NCBI GenBank assembly: GCA_020809705.1
Contig: CP085829.1
Coordinates: forward strand, 4,402,001-4,466,000
Source of the DNA: Calonectria ilicicola
Lineage: Eukaryota > Ascomycota > Sordariomycetes > Hypocreales > Nectriaceae
Length of the DNA: 64,000 bases
Direction of reading: 5' to 3'
The first letter of the stretch is position 1. Each line of letters starts with the position of its first letter. This document shows positions 1 to 10,897 of the stretch, one piece after another. The notes beneath the pieces were generated by a model, which worked only from the letters and a program-made list of their open reading frames with translations, did no database searches and was not told where the DNA came from. The position numbers and the translations under genes are program-made.

Positions 1-492
1 TCGTCGAAATCCGCTGTGAGTTTGTTGAAAAGCTGATCGCTTTGCAGAGCGTTAAACAGATACGCGAGGCGTTTGAGAGGTGCCACCATGAATCAAACCC
101 TGAGGGTTAGCAGTCCGCACGACGGTAATATAGTCCACCAGTTCAATGGCGTGCTCTCCCGGTCGGCCCCTGGGACCCGATATATTGTGGTTTCAGGCAA
201 ATGATGGGTCCAGAAAAGCCGACTGTGCCGCTGACAAGGGCTCCCTACCGGTGACAGGACTTTCAACAACGTTCAAGATGAGCAGAGGAAACAAAAATTG
301 TCAAGAATACGACGAAGAGTCGAGGCCACGGTGGAGACTTATGTACCGAGAGCGATTTCTCACTCCACCTCTCTGCCCTACAAGATCGTTGCCCCTGACG
401 AGGCTGTGTTACGGTGCGGGGCCGGCTTCTCTCCAACCGAAGTCCCACCCTCCAAAGCTCAGACCAAAGTCCAATACGACAATGTTCCATAA
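1..492 (+). other. Unresolved coding-like remnant at the window edge
   Basis: Three open stretches suggest a gene that enters from the left or has decayed, but none is recognisable. One plus-strand frame is open from base 3 to a TAG at 108-110 and reads like a helical C-terminus (VEIRCEFVEKLIA...). A second frame is interrupted only by TGA codons at 202-204 and 232-234 between an ATG at 88 and a TAA at 490-492. On the minus strand an ATG at 89 opens a frame that runs off the window. These overlap, so at most one is real. No family could be assigned. Confidence 0.15.
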
Positions 493-1759
493 TCCTAAAT
501 AGGCGACCCTCCTGGAAATTTCTTCAATCAATAATTATGAACGTGCCAAGCAAGGGGCAATGGCTGTGGGTCTCCTTCCTAGATGGTTCTTCCACCAACA
601 CAATGAATGCCAAGCTAACCCGCTTGAAGGAATGGATTGGTCATTAAAGTTGAAACTAAATCCAACGCCGCAATTATAATTACTATTCATTTGGTGGATT
701 TCTTTTTAGGAAAGATACTATTCATTACAATAACAGCTAAAGAGCGAAAGCGAAAGCATGAAGCCCAACGCACTGGCATTTACCAGTAACACGGGCGAAG
801 CATGGAATATTAGTCGAAACAAACTCAATCAAATTTTCTACAACAAGGTAAGATCCCTAGCTTGAGATTTAAGCATGACTTTTAGGCATGTAGGTGCTTG
901 TCTTTTGGCCTCTTAGCATTAGTAAACTCATACCAGCTTCATAATTCAGATAGGGAACTCTTATTTTCGCCAGCAATTTACCGTAGTAATCTTCACTGCC
1001 GTCGCACTTGGTGCAGCCATTTCCAGCAGCTTTTTCCGCAGGAGTGACAATTCATCCAGCTTAGAAAATGTAAAGAAAATGCGCGCGCAACGACCGCTAA
1101 AGTGAGTTGGGTTGACGGCAAAGAATTGTTCGCTGCAATATATACAACAATTACTAATTTCCATAACTTTGAGTCATGCACATTTCTTTCCGCCATTCGC
1201 CATGGGTTGGTTTGCCCTTCCCGTGTGAAGCACGTCACCTATTAGCCACACGGTCAGTGCAAATTATTGCCTCATCTCACCAAGCAGTTCAATGACAGCT
1301 GTTCCAAACTAATTGCAACACCTATGGCATTCTATAAATACATACTATTCTTTCTAATGTAGATGATATACGTGAGAAGAAAAAGTGCACATTTAATCTT
1401 CTCCGAATTCTCGCTTGAGAAGGGCAAATTGCGTCGTTAGCAGACATATACCGCAAATTTGGAATCGCTTGCTGTTCAATTATACTCTATATACAATGTC
1501 TCTTTTCGGAAGTCTCCGGTGGGCGATCAAATAGGCAGAAGGATTTCTTACAGTCACGTTCTAGGTACATTTCACCAGTGCTTATCCTTACTATATCCTC
1601 ACAGCGGGGCCATCCATATCCGCCCCATCCACTTTCCTTTCAGCACTTTCTACATCATACCTTTCAAGTCCTACTAGTATCAGCTTACTCGCCATCGCTT
1701 TTTGATCATTGCTATACCAGATTTGATACCACAACATCAGTCCCACGTGATCAAGGAGC
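493..1759. other. Intergenic stretch, no gene seen
   Basis: Moderately AT-rich sequence with only short open frames, none of which has codon structure or spliceable partners that I could support. It presumably holds the upstream region of the small gene starting at 1760. Confidence 0.5.
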
Positions 1760-2220
1760 ATGCAGGAACAAGGCGCCCAGGCCGGCGGCGTCATCCGCAA
1801 ATACCAGTCAATAAGTGATGATGCTGAAAAACAAAAAGAATTGCCTGCAGCAGGTAAAGATTGTGGCCATCAATAGATACAATGCTAACTGGAAAAGATA
1901 AAACCGACGCCGCAAATTCCCCATCAGCAGGCCAAGCGCATAGCCGAGAGAAGGGCGACCTTGAAGATCACGAATGGGAGCTGATAGCCGAAGAAGACGC
2001 CAAACCCAACTCCCCGCATGGCAACAGTTTTAACATGCACTATCACGTAAACGTTGGCTGGGGACGGTGGAAAACGCAAGTATTTCGCCTCGACTACAAC
2101 CAAACTTACGAATGTGGCTGCGGCTCCCTCGATAACGATTGCGAAGGAGAAGAGGAAAATAAGGAATGGGGAGAGCAGGTCGCAGAGAAGGACAGAAAGG
2201 AGACCCGGTGCAATGATTAA
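1760..2220 (+). CDS. Unrecognised small acidic protein, two exons
   Basis: Exon 1 is 1760-1853 and exon 2 is 1898-2220, giving 138 residues. The 44-nt intron (1854-1897) begins GTAAAG, has a GCTAAC branch motif and ends AAAAG, and the junction keeps the frame (GCA G|AT AAA). The ATG at 1760 is the first in this frame. The protein is hydrophilic and very acidic (runs of D/E near residues 50-70 and in the C-terminus), with a short aromatic/histidine patch (MHYHVNVGWGRW) and two close cysteine pairs. I see no signal peptide or membrane segment. I do not recognise a family. The hydrophobic open frame on the opposite strand is a shadow of the Glu/Asp codons. The intron is at the short end for such fungi, so the model is uncertain. 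Confidence 0.4.
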
Positions 2221-3614
2221 CATCCATTCTTTTATGTCTTTGTATTCAGCGCGACTTTAACCAAGTTCATTAGCACATGGAAGAGCTTAAAATGTCAAAA
2301 TTTCCGCTCACTGTATTAAATAACAGTTATTTTTGGCCCCGCAGTTAATGGAATATATGGCATGCGATCCGAATTTGTCCACAACAAGAAAAATCAACAA
2401 CGACAAATCATTATTCCAGATTTAAAAAAAAAAAAAAAGCTTACTTATATCTAAATTATTTGGACTTAGGTGATTGTTTTTTAAACCATAATATTCTGTT
2501 TTGTTCTTCTTGGACTTCTGCGTTCATTCTGCAACGGGATGCGATGTGCGTGTTAGACACGCAGTGACTCTGCAGGATAATTTTAGAACGCTGATAGTGT
2601 AAACTATGAGCAACCGAATTTACACCTCTTTTTTCTGTAGACCCATTATTAACTCGTTGACACGGATATATCGGCCCAGAATATGTCTTGAAGCGTCATG
2701 ACTTGTCTTGTGGGTTCGTTGTTGTGGGTCAAATCGCGACACATTTCGGCGATGGACCCAGTGCGGTGACCTTCATTCGTTTTCAAGGCTATCGCTCGGA
2801 TGCAAATGGCCGATTATATGAGAAATATCTATCAAAATGACAAATCATGTCCCAATAACAACGCGTAATACATGTCGCTTGAAACAGACGCATGGTCAAC
2901 CCACCCTCAATGCTAGCCGAAGGGTCGCCATCTCAACTCAATCGCCCCCGTACTCAATGCCAGCACAAGCACGAAACCCCCGTAGCCAAAATATGCACGC
3001 CATTAGAGAACAACGAATGAGCCCCATAACAGATCGTCCCTGAATATCCACAACGGCAGTTGAGATGAGCTTCCGACAGACCCGATACCGAAATTGGGCC
3101 CAAGAACGACATCCTTGTTCACCAACCTGTCATCCGCCACCCGCATGCGTTCCAGAGAATCTGCCAGAGAGGCTTGCGGGGTAACAGGCATTCTAGCTTT
3201 AAACCGGGCAGACATGCTGCACGCTGATGCTTTAGCCCTGTGGACCGAGGAGACGGATCCTCCGTCAGTGAGGAGGCTGGCTTGGTTTCCCCACCATATT
3301 CCTCGGCGTCGGAAGCCGGCTGCCGCTAGAACACAGCGTGTTCTGATGCGAATGTAGGATAACGGGTACAGGCCCAAGCATCATGCACCCGATAAAACAA
3401 TGCTGCATACGCTAATTGACGAATCAATTGCGATACCATTAGACGGTGTCGGCAACATCGGCTCGTGGCTGGGAGCCGCGATAGCAGATGACTCCATCCG
3501 AGTCGCGTTTCGGGTCCGAAAATCCGGGGTCCCCTCTTCACCGGTCTGGTTGATGATGAGGCTAATGCAGGATAGGGAGGGAGTCTTAATCTGGGGGCTA
3601 AGTTTGGATTAAAA
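2221..3614. other. Intergenic stretch upstream of the FAD monooxygenase
   Basis: AT-rich to about 2850, including a 14-nt A-run near 2426-2439, then more GC-rich. Several 70-120 codon open frames exist on both strands between 3000 and 3640, but they overlap one another and show no recognisable motif. I treat this as promoter and intergenic sequence. Confidence 0.5.
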
Positions 3615-3620
3615 TATAAA
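3615..3620 (+). promoter_or_regulatory. TATA box of the FAD monooxygenase gene
   Basis: A TATAAA hexamer lies 78 bases before the ATG at 3698, a usual distance for a TATA element with a short 5' leader in filamentous fungi. No other good TATA match lies nearer the start codon. Confidence 0.5.
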
Positions 3621-3697
3621 GCTCTCGAGTCGTAAAGTGCCATGTTGTTGTCACCGCTCCATCAACTTGAACTTTACAGTCAACAAACCACACCAAG

Positions 3698-5101
3698 ATG
3701 GAACCCAAGCAAAAGCTCGACTTCGCCATCATCGGCGGAGGCATCGCCGGATTATCGCTAGCCATTGCTCTTCATCACCGCGGGGTTTCAGTCAAGATTT
3801 TCGAGCAGGCACCTCAATTCGGGGAAATCGGCGCTGGTGTCTCATTCACACCCAATGCAGTGCAAGCCATGAAGATATGCCACCCGGGCGTTCATGAAGC
3901 ATTTGAGAAAGTCTGCACGCGAAACCTGTGGGCTTCCAAGCAAAAAGTGTGGTTCGATTACTACGACGGTCAGGACAAAGACGTCGAGCCAGTCTCGCAG
4001 CAGCCGGCATTTGCAATCAGCAATAATTTGGGCCAGAACGGTGTCCATCGAGCTCACTTTCTCGACGAGCTCGTCAAGCTTGTGCCCGCAGATATAGCAA
4101 CCTTTGGAAAGCGACTAGATCGCTATGAACAGGACGAAAATGGCCAGTACACATTAATTTTCACCGACAAATCGACCGCCAAAGCAGACGCGATCTTGGC
4201 ATGCGATGGTATCAAGTCCCGGGTTCGTCAGTGCATTTTTGGTACCGATCACCCATGCGCATTTCCCTCCTACAGCCACAAGTATGCATACCGCGCATTG
4301 GTGCCAATGGACGATGCAGTTGCAGCAATTGGCAAGGAAAAGGCCCAAAATGCCGGCATGCACGTAAGTCTTGAGGTGAAAATTAATAACTAAAAGACCC
4401 AGCCTGGCTAACAGCAATTAGATGGGCAAGGGCGGTCACATTCTGACATTCCCCGTCAATCACGGACAAACGCTGAATGTTGTCGCCTTCCACACCACCA
4501 CAGATGAATGGCCAGATTCATCAAAATTGACTGCGTCGGCTACGCGTCAAGATGCGCTCCGCGATTTCGCAGACTTTGGGCCAACCATTACAAGTCTGCT
4601 CAAATTGACAAAGGAGGAAATGGACATTGTAAGTGCTGCATTGGTGAGATTTACAGAGCTGTGCTGACCGTGTTGAACTAGTGGGCCATCTTCGACTTGG
4701 GCGACAACCCGCCACCCACATTCACCAAGGATCGAATTTGCCTTGTCGGCGACGCTGCTCACGCGACATCACCACATCATGGTGCCGGCGCCGGCTTCTG
4801 CATAGAGGATGCCGCTGTGCTCGCGAGCCTGTTGGCTGACGAGAGTGTGGTGAATTACAATGATGTCAAGCGTGCTCTCCAGGTGTACGATTCCGTAAGA
4901 CGAGAACGAGGCGCCTGGCTTGTTCAGAGCAGCAGGCATATTGGAAACACGTACGAGTGGCTCGCCCCGGGAATCGAAGACGATTTGAGCAAGGTTGAGG
5001 CTGAAATCAACCACCGGAACGGGATCATTGCAAACGTCGATGTGGCCAAAATGTGCGAGGATGCCCGCGCCGAACTAGCCAAGAGCCGCGCGCAATTATA
5101 A
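3698..5101 (+). CDS. FAD-dependent monooxygenase, salicylate-hydroxylase-like
   Basis: A flavoprotein aromatic hydroxylase that would use NAD(P)H and O2 to hydroxylate a phenolic or polyketide-type substrate; the substrate cannot be read from sequence. Three exons, 3698-4363, 4422-4628 and 4682-5101, encode 430 residues, the normal size for the family. Introns are 58 and 53 nt with GTAAGT donors. The N-terminal dinucleotide-binding motif GGGIAG is at residues 13-18, followed by E-containing strand 2 (KIFEQAPQ). The DG motif (ACDGIKSRVR) precedes intron 1, and the FAD-ribityl motif GDAAH is at 314-318 followed by the characteristic SPHHGAGAGFCIEDA. The start is the first ATG, 78 nt after a TATA box. 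Neighbours do not form an obvious pathway with it. Similar enzymes include salicylate hydroxylase and secondary-metabolite tailoring oxygenases, so the family is certain but not the role. Confidence 0.9.
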
Positions 5102-6665
5102 CAACTGCTTCAATCTTGATACCAAAAAATATAAATTTATGTTAATCTGATGCAAATTGTTCTCATGCTGAACCACAGTTGTCTTCCGTATTATCCGTTG
5201 ACCGCCAGAAACCCGCTTGCAAAGTTGTGGCGTTTCCAGGGTTTGTGCGGCGAGGCTTGAAAAGAATCCCGGCGACAAGACATCAAAAGATTACGGATGC
5301 CGGCAAGTAATCCTATTGAAGCGATAATCATATGTTCCTTTTCCAAATTATTTTGTTCTCGCCAGACAAGTAGCGGGATCGCATTCTACGTACTAGCTGA
5401 TCTTGTCTCGAGCAAGCCATTTCCTCACGTCCGCGATTTTAGAAGCGAACGACCGACAGGATTGGAACGCTATTCAAGACTCATGCGCCACGTCAAGCCC
5501 AGTCTCATCTCGGATTCCTGTTGTTTATCTCGCTTTATAAAGGTCCCTCTAGAAAACTAGCAAGCATGTTGACTTTTGGCGGTGGCTGGATGACACAAGC
5601 CTCAAGGACGGTAGAGGGTTAACCAGGCGCAGCCTTGATCTCGATTCGGCTTGGGCCCAAGCAGGAACGCAGCCGAGTTTTTATCCCCTTCGATGTGCGA
5701 AGGCAGCAGCTACTTTGCCACCAATTCTGGTCAAATAGGATAGCTATCTATCACTCATAAAGCTATTTGATTGGATAAAAATGGGTGGCAAAGTAGATGC
5801 TGCCTTCGCACATTGAAGGGGATGTGTTTGGCAAAATCTACTTTTACAGTCTATGGTTGTTTTCTGGCGCTGATCTAAATGCCCCATCTCAAGTCGTGGC
5901 TTGTTGCTTTGGACCGCAAAGAGTTCGAGTCTAACTCCGAATCAACAATCGCCTCAAAGTGATGGCGACAAGGCGTTGTGAAGTGCTAAGACGGCCTCAT
6001 AGCCTGGCGGTAAATTCCGCATCAGAAAATGAATCCGAGACATTTCTGTCACCCTGTCAAGCTACCGCTCGCCTAACTTACTCGAAAAACACCGATCCCT
6101 AAAAATGCAACAGTTAATGCAATTATACTCGGCCTTTCCGATTGTTAGAAAACACCATGCATCATTATCCCCCCCCCCGCAAAAATGAAGGTTAGCCGTT
6201 GATCCAAAACCAGAAAAAGAAAACATGTCACACCCCGCACCTGAGACATGGATTTGGCAATTTAATGCATTACGTCAAAGTTCCTCGCTTCGCTGACCTG
6301 CAATGCCATATGCGCTTTCCATGCTCATTGGCGGCAAACCTACAGGCGCCACGCCAGGCCGAGACTCTTCGACGTGAGTGAAAAAAGAAAATACCGGTCT
6401 TGCCACCAAAATCGTACGTATACCGGCTCACTCGAGTGTCATCGGCTTGTCGCCATTCCAGGATATAAACCCTAACGACCCCTAATTAAAAATGGTGCGG
6501 CTGTTTGGAGATGCGCCTCGCAGCTGAAACAGGGTCGTCATCCTTCGGTCGGGCTCAAAAGCGACCCTTCACCTCGGACGGGGAGTCGGGACGTGCAAAC
6601 AATCGAAGCCTCAAAGCCCATCCCGTTTATTCGTATGTCAACCTAGATCGGCAGAGTCTGTAGAA
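5102..6665. other. Intergenic stretch holding a foldback repeat
   Basis: No coding sequence supported. The stretch contains the inverted repeat at 5683-5823 and a run of ten C residues at 6169-6178. Remaining open frames are short and without motifs. Confidence 0.5.
5683..5823. repeat. Foldback (MITE-like) inverted repeat
   Basis: Two 40-bp arms, 5683-5722 and 5784-5823, are reverse complements of each other with two mismatches (38 of 40). They enclose a 61-bp loop that itself contains a shorter inverted pair (CAAATAG near 5732 and CTATTTG near 5763). Pairing stops abruptly outside ATCCCC...GGGGAT, as expected for the ends of an element. I could not identify a convincing target-site duplication. 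No protein is encoded, so if mobile it would be a non-autonomous element; a structured RNA or regulatory palindrome are alternatives. Confidence 0.6.
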
Positions 6666-7994
6666 ATGGGGATGAACCCGGGGCCGAACGATGTTTTGGT
6701 TCGTGTCCATCCAAGACCCCTTCCACCTCTTCTCTAGCTAACCACTCATTCTGTACAGATCAGTGGGTGGTTTTTTATCAGCCTTGCCGCGATTCTCATA
6801 ATCGCTCGTATTTACCTTCGACTCGTCATCCAAAAACGAAGATTGATCATCAGCGATGTGTTGATGGTGGCGGCGTGGGTCGCCGTCGTTATACACATGG
6901 TTGTAGTCATGGAATTAATCCAAGTTCACGCGCTCGACAAAGGCGTAAACACGCTTCTACAGCATTATACAGGACGTCCTGAGGATATCCCGTTAATATT
7001 CAAGGTAAATTCACGAGACTATGGCAGAGGGGTGAAATCAGGCGCCCTGAGGAAAGCATCATGGCAACTAACATTACTCCAAGTTAATATGGGTATCAAG
7101 TATCCCTTTTTGGATAACCACGTACCTTTGCAGGGCAGCACTGCTAGCCATGTACTTGCAAATATTTCCCGAATGCATGAGAAAACGCAGGGCCTTTTTG
7201 TGGGGGACTATTGTCTACACTGCCATTGCCTTTGTCGCAAGCTTTCTCCTCCTGTTTCTTATCTGCCTCCCAATCGAGTCAAATTGGTCCGTATCCAATT
7301 TTTCATGCACATCTAGAAGACTACTAAACATTTTGGTACAGGGACTTAAGCCCAGAGAGAACATGCCCAACTTCGCTCGGAGTGTTGACCGTCCAGATTA
7401 GTTGGGCTTTGAGCATCGTTTCAGACATTTTAAGTGAGCGGATCAATAACTGAAAGGCGACGAAATCGATGCTAATCTATCAACAGTATTTATTTTACCG
7501 TTCACCATTATATATCGTCTCAACATGAGAAAATCGCTCAAGGCGGGGATTTACTTCACATTTCTCCTCGGTATTGTCAACATAACCGTTGATACACTTC
7601 GATTTGTAACAATTATGGTTGTCCAAGTTGAGGGCCACGTGGTTCCTATTGCGACTGTTGGTAAGTTGATGATGACTTGGGTCCATCACGAGATTTGAGC
7701 GTTGGTTCTGATTCATTCAAAGCACTCTGGGCTATACTTGATAGCACCATTGCCGTCGTTATTGCGTGCTTGCCTTCCCTACGGCCCTACTTCAGCGCCT
7801 CTGGAGGCGAAGAAACCGGTCGATCGTCAAAACCCCACCCTCACGCCGCAAGCTCAGCGACTCTGAAATCGTCAGGGGCAGAATCTAATAGACAGAGCGA
7901 ATCATGCGGAGAAACCATCAACTCCGATGGATCCCGGGATTCGTACAATATGCATGAGATCCGGCGACCGAGCAATACTCTTTCTATCGCTTAG
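6666..7994 (+). CDS. Rhodopsin-domain 7TM protein (Pth11-related, no CFEM)
   Basis: Integral membrane protein of the fungal rhodopsin-domain family (SAT5/Pth11-related), presumably in the plasma membrane or an endomembrane; ligand and signalling partner unknown. Six exons: 6666-6698, 6759-7004, 7084-7286, 7342-7433, 7487-7660, 7723-7994, in phase throughout, giving 339 residues. All five introns end in AG, and the first two carry clear CTAAC branch motifs. Seven hydrophobic segments are readable, with family hallmarks: ARIYLR after helix 1, ISDVLM...W in helix 2, LCRAALLAMYLQIFP in helix 3, NWDLSPERTCP in the loop after helix 4, and ACLPSLRPYF after helix 7. The tail is Ser-rich and cytosolic in type. 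No CFEM domain precedes helix 1, so it is not a full Pth11 receptor. The first donor is GTTCGT, which is unusual; the start MGMNPGPNDVL fits the family. Confidence 0.85.
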
Positions 7995-8836
7995 GGCAAT
8001 GAGCCCGTGCCAAAGCCTTCATATGAGATTCAACAGGGCTCATTATGTTTTATAATTTTGAATGTTGAACATTTTCACCTTCAAAAAACTCATCTCACTT
8101 TTTACTTCCTTTATTCTCCAGAATCTTTAACGTATGATGAAAAGCGACGCGTGATGCATTTTGTTAGAGGCAATCGCCGACTTGATAAGAGCACCTGCAT
8201 TATGAATGGGGAGTTTGATGAACCGTGTGTACCAGATCATTGGGCTCTGGAGGCTGTAGCGATAATTGCCTCATAGCCTCCAATTTTGATTTTTTTTTTC
8301 CACAATATAAAAATCTTTTTCATAGCTAATAGGGATTTAGAATAAATTTTGACATTGTGATAAAGAACTTAGTCATGCATGCCAAATGGTTCCAATGCGA
8401 GGCCACGCTCGAGAAAAGCAGCAAAGCCAAGAAATGCTGGCCCGAGCGTTTGGCACGTTTTGCCTGTGTCTTAAAGTTCATACTATGTATCCCTAAGACA
8501 AAATGGAATACCACTAAGAATATGATAAGTGATTCAAGTCAATACTACCCCTGGTCACATTTCGGTATTAATTTATATGTCTGAATAGATCAGTGAAGGC
8601 ATATGAAGGAATGGATTCAATATCAGTCAGACTCAGTCACCCGAGGTTTTCCCGTTCAGCCATGCATTTGGAGGATCAATTTGCCGCGATTCAGATTCTG
8701 CAACCAACAGTCACCGTTTAATTTTTGAGCCCAACGCTTCAAGCCCAACCATCAGATCAGGTGCTTTGCCGTTCAAGTTGCCACTTGAGTGAAGAATTCC
8801 ACGTCCCTATCGCATAGGCCAGAGGCTGGAAAAATC
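7995..8836. other. Intergenic stretch, no gene seen
   Basis: AT-rich spacer between the 7TM gene and the HET gene, with a T-run near 8290. Open frames here are short and start only at non-ATG codons or lack motifs. Confidence 0.5.
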
Positions 8837-10897
8837 ATGGAAAGACTCCAGGGTACCATATGGCCACATTAGCAGCGAGGCTGAATATTATGCTGACTCC
8901 AATTAGATGCCTTCCAATCACTCTTGGCTAAAAAACCTGAAAACGTTTATAAATATGGAATTCTTGAGCTAGATGAGATTCGCACATTGTTGATTCAGCC
9001 TGGTGCCAAGGGAAGCCCTCTCATTGGCCAAATCGAGCAACACAAACTTGGTGACCCTGAGAAACCGTACGAAGCGCTCTCGTACGTCTGGGGCAGCCCA
9101 AGGCGAGATGAGACAATGAAAATTGGCTCGCAGGAAGTGAGGGTCACGCACAACGCCAAAGACCTGCTTCATCACCTTCGTCATGAAGACCGTCCACGCC
9201 GAGTCTGGATTGACGGCATATGCATCGACCAAGAAAATATCAACGAGAGAAGCCACCAAGTGACGCTGATGCATTCCATCTTCTCCGGTGCCTCGAGTGT
9301 TTTGATATGGGTTGGAGAATCAGACAACGATACCGAAAGTGTCTTCTCATTTTTCATACTCATGGACGAGCGGTATCGTTCGCAGGCTAAAGACGAGGCA
9401 CCTAATGACGAGGAGCAACCTGCGGGCGAAGATTCCGCGGTGCATGACGCTAAAACTCTCGGGCATACCCGCGAAGATCTATCTAAAGTCTGCAGCTTTG
9501 CCGGCCGCCCCTGGTTCCGTCGGTCTTGGACTTTTCAGGAAGCCTGCTTATCTGCAGAATCTTATTTGCTCTGCGGGCAACATCTGCTACATTGGCGCGT
9601 ATTCGTCTCAGCAGCCTTGTATGTTACGTCTCAGGGAATGGCAAGCATATTCGGTTCATCCGCCGACACTATCGTGGCCCTGGCAAATTTTGCTGTTACT
9701 AATCCAGACCATCAAACTGCTTATTTATCCATCATTCTTCCACTGACGCGCGGTCTTCAAGCGACAAACCCTCACGATAAGGTCTTTTCATTCCTTGGTA
9801 TGGCCGATAGGACAAACATGCCCTCACTGAAGGTGTCATACGACCTTTCTGTATATGAGATGTATGCACGAACCGCAAAAGCAATGATAACCCAAGAACA
9901 AGGACTTTCAGTTCTATCTGGAGTCCATGGACCAAATCGTCCAGACCGGAAGCTTCCTTCTTGGGCACCTGACTGGAGACTTTCTCGGCCAACCGCATAT
10001 CTTTACGGATACGACTGGCCCAAGCCGACTGAGCTGTATTGCATCAATAAAGGTGCTCCGTTTTCAAACGACGTTCCGAGTGAACTCGGATCTGAAACCG
10101 ATGTCCTGAAGCTTCGAGGTACAAAAATGGACTTCATTACTCATGTCTGCGATGTTAAGGAAATTTTGGTCGAGGCCGCGACATTGAGGAACAGCGGGAA
10201 CAAAAAATTCACGACTCAGTCCTTGAACGACGAGCTGCAAGTATTGAGAAAGAAACTCGACAGTATGCCTAAGAAGCTCGGCTACGACTTCGCATCGACT
10301 TACGAGCAAACCGGGGAAGAAATTTTTCAAGCTCTCGTAAGAACACTCACTGCCGACCGAGGTGGAGTTGGGCAAGAGGGAAAAGCAGAATGGATCACAG
10401 AATACGGATTCGGTGCCTTGTTCAACCCTAGCATGGAGATTCCTTTGGGTAGCTGGTGGGACTGGACCCACCAAGAAAATAAAGAAGACATCATTCGGGA
10501 AATGAGCACGCTTACTATAGCCATGTGGACCTTTTTGCAAGGTAGAAGAGTGTTTAGAACAGGTCGCGGGCTATTGGGTATTTCGGGTAAGGGAACCAAG
10601 GTCGGAGATGAAGTGTGGGATCTGGTTGGTGGGGAAGTGCCATTTATTTTGAGATTGGAGAAGACGAAATACTGGGAGAAGCCGAATGTGGGAGAAATAA
10701 AACGGCTGCAGGTGGTAGGCGAGGCCTATGTGCATGGAGTTATGCAAGGTGAGCTATGGAATGTTGTGGACCTTCCTGATCGTACAAGAAAAAAATGTGG
10801 GAGCCGTAGAAGGAGCGTTGATAGTGTGAAGAAGAGTGGCGACGACAACCGTTTAACGGGCGGGGAACTTGAGTTTGAGGACTTGGAGCTGATTTGA
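8837..10897 (+). CDS. HET-domain (heterokaryon incompatibility) protein
   Basis: Member of the fungal HET family, whose domain triggers a cell-death response in non-self recognition. The domain covers roughly residues 55-225: YEALSYVWG, RRVWIDGICIDQENINERSHQV, then RPWFRRSWTFQEACLS, the three classic blocks. The C-terminal half (after about 300) has no recognised NACHT, WD40 or ankyrin repeats. The long open frame has no in-frame ATG before the domain, so I propose a tiny first exon 8837-8852 (MERLQ), a 54-nt intron 8853-8906 with a CTGAC branch site, and exon 2 8907-10897, giving 668 residues. The start is therefore inferred, the domain is certain. Such genes are numerous in these genomes and often variable between strains. 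No incompatibility partner gene is evident nearby. Confidence 0.88.

Noticed and set aside
1924..2223. Hydrophobic minus-strand open frame resembling a membrane protein
   Set aside because: The apparent hydrophobicity is the reverse complement of Glu/Asp-rich codons of the plus-strand frame, which has the better splice and start evidence.
5910..5950. Possible tRNA T arm (AGAGTTCGAGTCTAACTC)
   Set aside because: No matching acceptor, D or anticodon arms around it.
6467..6486. Telomere-like CCCTAA motifs
   Set aside because: Only one exact unit and a degenerate neighbour, far short of a telomeric or interstitial telomeric array.
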